Source: Christensenellaceae bacterium (GTDB lineage: Bacteria > Bacillota > Clostridia > Christensenellales > Aristaeellaceae). Taken from it: DNA of 9,589 nt. The stretch lies in the NCBI GenBank assembly GCA_017881705.1, contig JADGQP010000142.1, positions 1 through 9,589 of the forward strand, read 5' to 3'. A program made the translations under genes and the position numbers. The notes under the pieces are model-generated. The model was not told where the DNA came from and did no database searches. It saw only the letters and a list, made by a program, of their open reading frames with translations. The stretch's first letter is position 1; each line of letters starts with the position of its first letter. Below are positions 1-5,779 of the stretch, in pieces.

Positions 1-1623
1 GATTGGTTTGGGCTGGTTTTCACGCCCGGGCTTCTTTGTTTTGCACTCCTGGCCGGTATCTACGTTCTGTCGGCGGCTCCCCACCGCGTGTATCACACGG
101 ACGATATTTACGAGTGGGCGATTCAGCCTCTGTCCCTGTTTGCCCATAACGGGCTGGTGGGGCCGGTGCTGCACCTGTCGCCGCGGTTTATGAACTATAC
201 GCCCGGAATGGCCTTGTTTCAATGGATCGCGCTGGACGTTTGCGGCGAGTGGCGGGAGAGCGCCGCCTTTTTCGCGCTGTGGCTGCTGTACGCGATTTTG
301 CTGATCCCGTTTGCCAGCCGCATCCCGTGGAAAAAGGCGTGGCTTGTGCCCGTGTTCGTACTGTGCGCAGTTTTGCTGCCCGCGGTGTTCAATGCGGACG
401 CGTACGCAAACCTGCGCGTGGATACGATCGTTGGCGTTTGCCTGGGCTACGCGGTTTCGCTTAGTTGGCAGACAGCCCGGAATAAGGAGCGTCGGCAGTT
501 CTTCGCCGTTTCGCTTTCCCTGTCGCTTGCGTTGTTGGCGCTTCTGAAGCAGGATGGCATCGGCTGGGCGCTGCTGCCGCTTTCCCTCACGTTTTTCTTT
601 GGCCGCAAAGAGCGCCGAACGGCCCTCAGGCTTGGAGAAACTGCGTTAATCGCGGCGCTGCCTGTGGTGATAGCGGTAAGCTGGCTGCTGTTTTGCCGCA
701 TTACAGGGTTGCAGGGACAGCATACTGCAGCGCTGGCGGGCAATGTTTCCCAGTTGTTTAACGGGCAGTTGGTTTCGGCGTCGGATGCCGCCGCTTTGCT
801 CAAGGGGGTTGCCTGCGCCATACTGCGCGGCGCGTTTCCGTCTGCGTTATGGGTCGCCGTGTTCGCGGTTTTGCCTTTTGCGCTGGCAATGTGTAGCAAG
901 CTAAGCGGGCGCACGGCGCGCAGGCTGTCGTTATGGACGGTGGCAGGGTTTGCCTTCTTCCTGCTGGGCTTCTACATGGCGATGCTCACAGCTTTCCGTT
1001 CCAGTTGGAGCAGCCCCGTAGACCAAACCGCTATCCAGCCGTTGCTGGATAACGTGGGGCGTTATGGCTGCGCGCTGTGGTATGCCTTCACAGCGCTTTG
1101 CCTGACGGTTCTTCTGTCGCCCACAGAAAGCAGACCCATACGCGTCGGCCGCGCCTGGTTTGGAGGCCTGCTGGCAGGCGCATGCGGGCTGCTGCTGCTT
1201 TTCAGCCTGCCCTGGGGCACGCTGGCCGATAACCTGGTGCCCGATCGCTACGCGGAAAACGATGTGACCGCCCAGTTGGACGAACTTGCCGCCAACTCCT
1301 TCTGGACGGATGCTATTGCAGATAAGGCTGACGCCGTGGTACTTTTAGCCTCCGACAGTTACCCCTACAACCGCGGTTGGCTGCAGTACGCGCTGGCGCC
1401 CATCAAGCTGATTACCCCGTTTGAAACCGGCCTTTCGCAGGACGATTTTATACGCCTTGTTCGTGAAAACGACGTTGGGTATTTTGTCAGTGAAGGAAAC
1501 GAAAACGAGCTTTTCACCCTTGCTTCGGCTTTTATACAGGACGGTGAGCCGGAAGATTATACCGTGTACGCCGTGCAATGGGATTACGGCGAACTCCAGC
1601 TGGTTGGCGCGGACGAAACCTAG
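1..1623 (+). CDS. Polytopic membrane protein, GT-C/GT39-like glycosyltransferase candidate (5' end missing)
   Basis: The reading frame is open from the first base, so the gene begins upstream; 540 residues are visible before the TAG stop. Most of it is hydrophobic, with roughly nine or ten membrane segments, followed after about visible residue 405 by a soluble tail of about 130 residues. Near the start an acidic pair in YHTDDIYEW (visible residues 31-39) is followed by NYTPGMALFQW (65-75). This resembles the acidic first-loop motif and the YPPG-type motif of polyprenyl-phosphate-sugar-dependent GT-C membrane glycosyltransferases found in many clostridia. The acidic residues would be the catalytic or metal-binding candidates on the outer face. 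Acceptor and sugar cannot be told; cell-surface polysaccharide or teichoic-type polymer work is a guess. A GTG at 88 could start a shorter protein, but it would cut into the motif region and the frame before it codes plausible membrane sequence. It could also be an uncharacterised membrane protein without transferase activity. Confidence 0.75.
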   Translation, partial: DWFGLVFTPGLLCFALLAGIYVLSAAPHRVYHTDDIYEWAIQPLSLFAHNGLVGPVLHLSPRFMNYTPGMALFQWIALDVCGEWRESAAFFALWLLYAILLIPFASRIPWKKAWLVPVFVLCAVLLPAVFNADAYANLRVDTIVGVCLGYAVSLSWQTARNKERRQFFAVSLSLSLALLALLKQDGIGWALLPLSLTFFFGRKERRTALRLGETALIAALPVVIAVSWLLFCRITGLQGQHTAALAGNVSQLFNGQLVSASDAAALLKGVACAILRGAFPSALWVAVFAVLPFALAMCSKLSGRTARRLSLWTVAGFAFFLLGFYMAMLTAFRSSWSSPVDQTAIQPLLDNVGRYGCALWYAFTALCLTVLLSPTESRPIRVGRAWFGGLLAGACGLLLLFSLPWGTLADNLVPDRYAENDVTAQLDELAANSFWTDAIADKADAVVLLASDSYPYNRGWLQYALAPIKLITPFETGLSQDDFIRLVRENDVGYFVSEGNENELFTLASAFIQDGEPEDYTVYAVQWDYGELQLVGADET

Positions 1624-1650
1624 CCTTTTTGCGCGTATGGCTTGTTCCAT

Positions 1651-1700
1651 AAAAGCCCCGTGTTATCGGTAACTTGCATTGCCGACAGCACGGGACTTTT
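1651..1700. terminator. Bidirectional intrinsic terminator between convergent genes
   Basis: An imperfect stem pairs 1657-1669 with 1682-1694 (12 of 13 positions pair, one of them G-T, with one A-C mismatch) around a 12-nt loop. On the plus strand it is followed by ACTTTTCTGTTT. On the minus strand it is followed by CTTTTATGG because AAAAG precedes the stem. It sits between the stop of the membrane-protein gene (1623) and the stop of the minus-strand transporter gene (1714), the usual place for a shared terminator. Stem and T-tracts are seen directly; function in both directions is inferred. Confidence 0.75.
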
Positions 1701-1713
1701 CTGTTTGTTCGGT

Positions 1714-3105
1714 TTATTCCCGGGGCGGCTGCCAGCGGGGATAGGGTTTGTGCAGCATCAGCCACAGCAGCACACCCAGGTAAACGATTACCAGCCCGAG
1801 TGTAATCCACAGCATCACTTCCGATTCCGCGGCCAGCGCGATAAAAATCAGCATCGGGCTGCCCAAGACGATACCAAAGCTGCTGCCTGTAACCAGATTG
1901 TTTGCCGCGGGGGTTTCAAAATCCGAATCCAGCGGCCGCAACAGCAGGATGCCCGAGCTGATGGTGCCTGTGAGCATACCATACATGGAAAGAAAACCTT
2001 CATCCGCATAGCCAGGGTATACGCGTTCGCACAGCCAGCGCAGATAAACGAACGTAACCACTCCGCCCGCAACGGCCATCAGCAGGAAAGGCACCCACAG
2101 GCCGGAAAGCTCCCGGAAATCGATAGACGATATACCCGCCACAATCATCAAATCGAACGCCATCCCAGAGATTCGGCTGAGCAGGTAATTGTTCTGGTAT
2201 TGGCGGGTCATCACCTTTGATTTGCGCAAGAAGTTCAGCACTGCTTTTACCAGCATCGCCAGCATGGAACCGAAAATGAAATTGAAACCCCAAAGAAGAG
2301 GCGACAGGGTTTTCAGGGCGGCGGGCGACACCAGGCCGATCAGCGCGGTCAGGCCGGAGGTCGTCAGATAGGTCAGCAGATAGGCCAGCAGCACCAACGC
2401 CACCTGGATGGACAGCCTGTCCACCGATTCCGAAAGCGGAATCTCGTTTTGGTCCTGAAAGGTATCCACCGTCACCGAGCCGGAAAGCCGGCTGCCCCGC
2501 CGAACGTTTAATTTCCCCTTGCGCGCCATGTAGTGAAGGGTTGCCACCCCCACCACGCACGCGCACAGGTAACCGGCCGCCGCCAGGGAAAGCCCAAAGG
2601 ATTGCCCGCCTTTAAAGCCCAGCGCTTCATAGGTAAGGCCTACGTTGTTGGCTTGCCCGGGGCCCTGCCCATAAGCCATGGGCAGCAGTATGCCGGAAGC
2701 CTTAAACAGACCCGGCATCCACAGGTAGCTTAATAGCAGGGAGATCGCCAGACCGACGACCGCCTGTACCAGGTAAGTGGAAATAATCAGCGCTCCGCTG
2801 CGAAAGCCCGAGCCCTTATCCCTGTCCACGCCCTGTTCGCCCGTGGTACGCAGGGACATCGCGATAAAGCCAATGGCGATTCCGTGGTAGGTCACCATTT
2901 CCAGAAAGTTCGAGGAGAGTTGCAGCAAGCCGACGCTTTTCAGGGTCAGCAGCAGGAAGCCCGCCAGCACAGACGTGGGAATCAGGCTGTTGCGGACAAA
3001 CCGGCTTTTCCGTACCAGAACGTTAGAAAGCAACAGCGCGCCCGCGATGATCCCCATTTGCACGAAGAAATTCCAAAGACCCGTGTTCGCCGCAGAATAA
3101 TCCAT
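1714..3105 (-). CDS. GltS-family sodium/glutamate symporter-like transporter
   Basis: Codes for 463 residues, nearly all in hydrophobic segments, with two similar halves separated by a hydrophilic loop (about residues 195-230). LIPTSVLAGFLLL (41-53) fits the early membrane segment of the GltS family (TC 2.A.27). The first Gly/Asn-rich stretch, QGPGQANNVG (147-156), and the second, MYGMLTGTISSG (374-385), lie at equivalent places in the two halves. They are probably the pore loops of the inverted-repeat fold. The protein is longer than E. coli GltS (about 400 residues) and its loop differs from the HGT-type sequence common there, so glutamate specificity is uncertain; it may carry another anion. 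The frame stays open upstream to about 3444, but that part overlaps the acyltransferase gene and reads as basic low-quality sequence. I chose the ATG at 3105, which is followed by typical transporter sequence and preceded by GGGAGG about 13 nt away. It lies only 2 nt after the acyltransferase stop, so translational coupling is likely. Confidence 0.78.
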   Translation of the reverse strand: MDYSAANTGLWNFFVQMGIIAGALLLSNVLVRKSRFVRNSLIPTSVLAGFLLLTLKSVGLLQLSSNFLEMVTYHGIAIGFIAMSLRTTGEQGVDRDKGSGFRSGALIISTYLVQAVVGLAISLLLSYLWMPGLFKASGILLPMAYGQGPGQANNVGLTYEALGFKGGQSFGLSLAAAGYLCACVVGVATLHYMARKGKLNVRRGSRLSGSVTVDTFQDQNEIPLSESVDRLSIQVALVLLAYLLTYLTTSGLTALIGLVSPAALKTLSPLLWGFNFIFGSMLAMLVKAVLNFLRKSKVMTRQYQNNYLLSRISGMAFDLMIVAGISSIDFRELSGLWVPFLLMAVAGGVVTFVYLRWLCERVYPGYADEGFLSMYGMLTGTISSGILLLRPLDSDFETPAANNLVTGSSFGIVLGSPMLIFIALAAESEVMLWITLGLVIVYLGVLLWLMLHKPYPRWQPPRE

Positions 3106-3107
3106 AA

Positions 3108-4262
3108 TTATATCAGCGCCTCCCGTAGCAGGATGTTGGCTTCGTAATATTTTAAACCGCTGCGTTCCGTTTCCGTAACCACCTGGTAGCGGCTGCCTTC
3201 CCCGTCTGAAAAAACGATCGTATTTTTGCCGTAGATCTCCAGGCCTTTCAACTGCACAAGCGGCAGGTGAAACGTTCCGCAGATCAACCCGTTCCGGCCG
3301 ATGGCAAGCGTGCCTTTGGCAACCGTTTCCGTCCGATGGTCGGGGTAGATTTTCAACAGCTTCTGGCCTTCGTCGGTAAACAGCGGCGCATCGCCTATGC
3401 TTTTTACTAACTCTTGGAGATAGCTCCGCTGCCACTCGCCCCATTCCTTCAGCGTGGTAAACGGCGCGTTACCGCCCGACAGGTTTCCCGTTTCCGTATA
3501 GGTCGTGCCTAGACCACAGGGGCAAAGCACCTGATTGTCCGCGCCGTAAACGGCGCCGAAAGCGTGACAGCGAGGGCACAGATACAGCGCATTCTGTATG
3601 CCTTCCGCCAGCCGCCGGCCACGGAAAGCGACTGGGTTCTCCCGTTGGCGTTCGTAGGCGTCCTCATGGATGTCCCGCTGAATCAGGCGGTTAATCTGCT
3701 GCGCGTCCATGACGGAAAGCGCCTGGGCGGAATATTGGCCTACCACATACCCCCGTATTTTTCCGCAGCGCAGCGTATGCGCCCAACGGGGGCTGGAAAA
3801 ATATCCGCCTTCCATCCGATAGGTCACCAGCGACGCGCCCGAAGCCTTCACCAAGGTTCCCGTGGCCGGATGCACGGGGCAGGTGACCCCATGGAAGGAT
3901 TTATTCCCTTCCGCAAACAGCGCAATATTACTTCCCCTGCGGATACGCCGAACCATCTGCATCGCCGTGTTCACGTCCGTGCCGCCCTTGCGTTTGGGAA
4001 TAGGATCCAGAAAATATACCAACAGGCTACGCAGCCACCCGATGCGGAAAATATGCTCGCTGGCCACAAAATACATATGTTTTGGGAATGCAACGCCTAA
4101 AAAGAGCGAATCGAAATCCGTATTGTGATTCGCCACCAAAATATACGGCGCGTCCAGCGCGGGCAAGGGATCCGACCGAAAACGGAAATATCTGCGCAGC
4201 GGAAAACTTACGATATGGCGGACGATCGAATAAAACCATCTATGCCGAACCTGTACCCGCAT
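3108..4262 (-). CDS. PlsC-like acyltransferase with zinc ribbon and extra C-terminal domain
   Basis: A 384-residue protein. The N-terminal half is a lysophospholipid acyltransferase (PlsC/LPLAT) domain. The HX4D catalytic motif is at His46-Asp51 (NHNTDFD), an IPKRKGG stretch is at 88-94, and the FAEGNKS motif (116-122) matches the family's EGTRS-type acyl-acceptor motif. Such enzymes transfer an acyl group to a lysophospholipid or related acceptor at the inner membrane face. After it comes a CxxC-x14-CxC cluster (Cys229, 232, 247, 249), probably a zinc ribbon. A beta-rich tail (about 315-384) follows that may be a PH-like domain. These additions make it longer than ordinary PlsC (about 200-250 residues), so a housekeeping 1-acyl-glycerol-3-phosphate role is not assured. 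The start at ATG 4262 is preceded by GGAAGG with an 8-nt gap. A TTG six codons earlier overlaps that site and is less likely. It is the first gene of a unit with the GltS-like gene. Confidence 0.82.
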   Translation of the reverse strand: MRVQVRHRWFYSIVRHIVSFPLRRYFRFRSDPLPALDAPYILVANHNTDFDSLFLGVAFPKHMYFVASEHIFRIGWLRSLLVYFLDPIPKRKGGTDVNTAMQMVRRIRRGSNIALFAEGNKSFHGVTCPVHPATGTLVKASGASLVTYRMEGGYFSSPRWAHTLRCGKIRGYVVGQYSAQALSVMDAQQINRLIQRDIHEDAYERQRENPVAFRGRRLAEGIQNALYLCPRCHAFGAVYGADNQVLCPCGLGTTYTETGNLSGGNAPFTTLKEWGEWQRSYLQELVKSIGDAPLFTDEGQKLLKIYPDHRTETVAKGTLAIGRNGLICGTFHLPLVQLKGLEIYGKNTIVFSDGEGSRYQVVTETERSGLKYYEANILLREALI

Positions 4263-4314
4263 AACATCAACCTTCCGCAAGCGAAGTTTCGCCGCCAGAG
4301 GCTCTTTGATTAGT

Positions 4315-4343
4315 ATAATACCATAGAAAATCTGTTTTGACTA
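4315..4343 (-). promoter_or_regulatory. Candidate promoter of the acyltransferase-transporter unit with a dyad in the spacer
   Basis: On the minus strand, TAGTCA (4343-4338, four of six matches to TTGACA) is followed after exactly 17 nt by TATTAT (4320-4315), within an AT-rich TATTATACTA. Transcription would begin about 45 nt before the acyltransferase ATG. The six-base inverted repeat CCATAG / CTATGG (4321-4326 and 4341-4346) lies over the spacer and -35 box, with an inner AAAA/TTTT pair, and could be an operator. The promoter is a moderate match and the operator is inference. Confidence 0.45.
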
Positions 4344-4459
4344 TGGGATTCCATTGCCCCGCGCGAACCGCCAAACCCTTTTGCAGGCTTGGTATTTTTC
4401 GTGCGGCGCGCCAAAAACCCCCGACTGTAAAATTCTTGTGATCCGGCGACGGCGCACGC

Positions 4460-4488
4460 TTGAAAATACCCGCGGTATCCTGTATCCT
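4460..4488 (+). promoter_or_regulatory. Weak promoter candidate for the GNAT gene
   Basis: TTGAAA (4460-4465) is followed after 17 nt by TATCCT (4483-4488). This is five of six matches at -35 and four of six at -10, about 90 nt before the acetyltransferase start. It is the best sigma-A-like candidate in the gap, but the -10 is poor. Confidence 0.35.
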
Positions 4489-4580
4489 GGATAACAAAGG
4501 ACAGTTCCGTATAGGGCAGGCGTATCGCCAGCGGCCACTCCAGCGACAACCGCACGAAGAGATAAAACAGAGGAAGGAGC

Positions 4581-5123
4581 ATGGCGGGCGTGAACATAGA
4601 TAACCGTTTCCACAGCCCCCAGCCGGACTCCCCGATCGCCGCGGATGGCGACGTTCGCATCCGAACCCAGCGGCTGGAACTGCGCCCATTTTCAGATGGG
4701 GATTTGGACGCGCTGGCTGCCTACCGCAACAATCGGGAGTGGATGCGTTTTCAGGGTTTCAAGTGCCTGAGCCGTCAGGAATACAGCCAGGCGGTGCTGG
4801 GTTCCCACCGCGAGGAGGACGGCGTGCAGCTAGCAATGGTCTTTCAAGCCTCCGGCCGACTGGCGGGGGATCTGTATTATCGGCGCGAGGGCGACGCCTG
4901 CCACCTGGGCTACACGGTTGCGCCCGAGTTCGCGCGGATGGGGTACGCCAGCGAAGCCGTAAAAGGGTTCCTGCGGTACCTCCAGTCGCGCGGTTTTAGG
5001 GAGGCGCTGGCCGAAGTTGCGCCTGAAAACCAAGCGTCCGTGGCGCTGCTTGGTAAATTGGGTTTTACACAGCGCGGCGTTGATACTGAAGGGGATCTGT
5101 GCTTCGCACTTCCGCTGCGCTGA
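4581..5123 (+). CDS. GNAT-family N-acetyltransferase (RimJ/RimL type)
   Basis: Codes for up to 180 residues, the normal size for a single GNAT domain. IRTQRLELRPF (27-37) is the typical first strand of RimJ/RimL-like acetyltransferases. LGYTVAPEFARMGYASEAV (109-127) is motif A, the acetyl-CoA pyrophosphate-binding loop, and ENQASVALLGKLGF (149-162) is the characteristic C-terminal motif. It should transfer an acetyl group from acetyl-CoA to an amine (a protein N-terminus, an antibiotic or a small metabolite); the substrate cannot be read from sequence. The start is ambiguous. ATG 4581 has GAGGAAGG only about 3 nt upstream, which is too close, whereas GTG 4590 has AAGGAG at about 10 nt. Residues before 25 lie outside the conserved domain, so either start leaves the fold intact. 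No terminator is evident before the next promoter. Confidence 0.88.
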   Translation: MAGVNIDNRFHSPQPDSPIAADGDVRIRTQRLELRPFSDGDLDALAAYRNNREWMRFQGFKCLSRQEYSQAVLGSHREEDGVQLAMVFQASGRLAGDLYYRREGDACHLGYTVAPEFARMGYASEAVKGFLRYLQSRGFREALAEVAPENQASVALLGKLGFTQRGVDTEGDLCFALPLR

Positions 5124-5153
5124 TTCAGCATTTGCATTATTAAAGAAACGATA

Positions 5154-5182
5154 TTGACAGCCGTTTCGAAGGCTCCTATAAT
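5154..5182 (+). promoter_or_regulatory. Consensus sigma-A promoter of the flavodoxin gene
   Basis: TTGACA (5154-5159) and TATAAT (5177-5182) are perfect -35 and -10 hexamers separated by exactly 17 nt. Transcription should start near 5189, giving a leader of about 50 nt before the flavodoxin ATG. The spacer carries an inverted repeat, AGCC (5159-5162) and GGCT (5171-5174), around a central TTCGAA. Because a perfect promoter is usually held in check, this may be a repressor site; that part is inference. Confidence 0.85.
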
Positions 5183-5241
5183 GAAGCAAACACTATGATA
5201 TCCGGGCGATGGTTCCGGGTACAAACAGAAAGGGACAGCAC

Positions 5242-5661
5242 ATGAACGCGATCGTTTTGTATTATTCCTATACGGGGCATACCAAAAAAATCGCCGAGAA
5301 ACTGGCGCACACCCAGGGCGCAGAGCTGGTGGAAATCCATACCAAAGGTCGGCTGGGAAAACTCAACGCGTTCGTTGTGCAATGTCCTCGGGCGATGATG
5401 CGCAAAACCGCCGCGATTCAGCCGATTGCGCAAGATCTGAACGGCTACGACATGATTACGCTCGCAGGGCCCGTGTGGGCCAGCTATCCTGCGCCCGCTT
5501 TCAACGCCATGATCAAACTGCTGCCCGCCGGTAAAAACGTACAGCTGCTTCTGGTTTCCGGTTCCGGCAGCGGCGGCACGAAAAAGAGCGAGGAAGGCAC
5601 TAAAAGATTGGTAAAGAAGCAAAACTGTACGGTGCTTGCGTACAAAGACCTGAAAGGTTGA
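5242..5661 (+). CDS. Short flavodoxin family protein
   Basis: A 139-residue cytosolic protein, the size of a short-chain flavodoxin. The N-terminal strand NAIVLYYSYTGHTKKIAEKL contains the FMN phosphate-binding loop S9-Y-T-G-H-T14. LAGPVWASYPAPAFNAMI (74-91) is the second flavin-contact region, matching the family's P-x-W-x-x-x-x-P-A pattern, and LLLVSGSGSGG (102-112) is the third loop near the isoalloxazine ring. It should bind FMN non-covalently and shuttle electrons or act as a small flavin reductase. The partner is unknown. The ATG at 5242 is chosen because it begins the first strand directly and has AAAGGGA upstream; an in-frame ATG at 5209 would add eleven residues of no family likeness. 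It has its own promoter and terminator, so it looks monocistronic. It sits next to MsrAB, another redox gene. Confidence 0.88.
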   Translation: MNAIVLYYSYTGHTKKIAEKLAHTQGAELVEIHTKGRLGKLNAFVVQCPRAMMRKTAAIQPIAQDLNGYDMITLAGPVWASYPAPAFNAMIKLLPAGKNVQLLLVSGSGSGGTKKSEEGTKRLVKKQNCTVLAYKDLKG

Positions 5662-5672
5662 ACGATATCGTT

Positions 5673-5705
5673 ACGGGGGCGCCGCAAGGCTCTCCCGTTT
5701 TGTTT
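5673..5705 (+). terminator. Intrinsic terminator of the flavodoxin gene
   Basis: The stem pairs 5673-5683 with 5688-5698 (ten of eleven positions, with one G-T and one C-T mismatch) around a GCAA tetraloop, followed by TTTTGTTT. It begins 12 nt after the flavodoxin stop. The 12-base perfect palindrome AACGATATCGTT (5661-5672) directly abuts its 5' side. Confidence 0.88.
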
Positions 5706-5720
5706 CGATCACTGCTTACG

Positions 5721-5756
5721 CCGACATATCCACAATAGGCATGTTATCTATGGATA
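5721..5756 (+). promoter_or_regulatory. Candidate msrAB promoter with imperfect dyad
   Basis: CCGACA (5721-5726) lies 18 nt before TATCTA (5745-5750), which is preceded by TG one base upstream (5742-5743), an extended -10 arrangement. Both hexamers are weak. An interrupted inverted repeat covers the same place: TATCC (5727-5731) and ATAG (5735-5738) against CTAT (5748-5751) and GGATA (5752-5756). It could be a regulator site or a leader hairpin. This is the only promoter candidate I see between the flavodoxin terminator and msrAB. Confidence 0.35.
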
Positions 5757-5779
5757 AACTGCCAAGAGGAGGCAATCTC

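Larger units (their letters stand above)
4263..4580. other. Divergent intergenic region, no convincing gene
   Basis: This 318-nt stretch separates the minus-strand acyltransferase from the plus-strand acetyltransferase. It holds the two promoter candidates listed separately and a minus-strand open frame of 95 codons (4597-4310) beginning with MFTPAMLLPLFYLF. That frame has a GC-rich third position in its first half but only a weak ribosome site, overlaps the start of the acetyltransferase and runs through the minus-strand promoter. I do not call it a gene. A short odd palindrome TATCCTGGATA lies around 4483-4493. No tRNA-like or other RNA structure was seen. Confidence 0.5.

Noticed and set aside
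447..914. Minus-strand frame of 155 codons inside the membrane-protein gene
   Set aside because: The product is Ser/Ala/Asn-rich, complementary to a membrane-protein gene rich in Leu and Ala codons; no start signal.
1642..2220. Plus-strand frame of 192 codons after the first gene
   Set aside because: It lies opposite the GltS-like gene, starts inside the terminator region and codes a Gln/His-rich sequence with no recognisable family.
3106..3444. Upstream extension of the GltS-like gene to a start near 3444
   Set aside because: The extension overlaps the acyltransferase in another frame and reads as basic, low-complexity sequence unlike a transporter N-terminus; ATG 3105 fits the family start.
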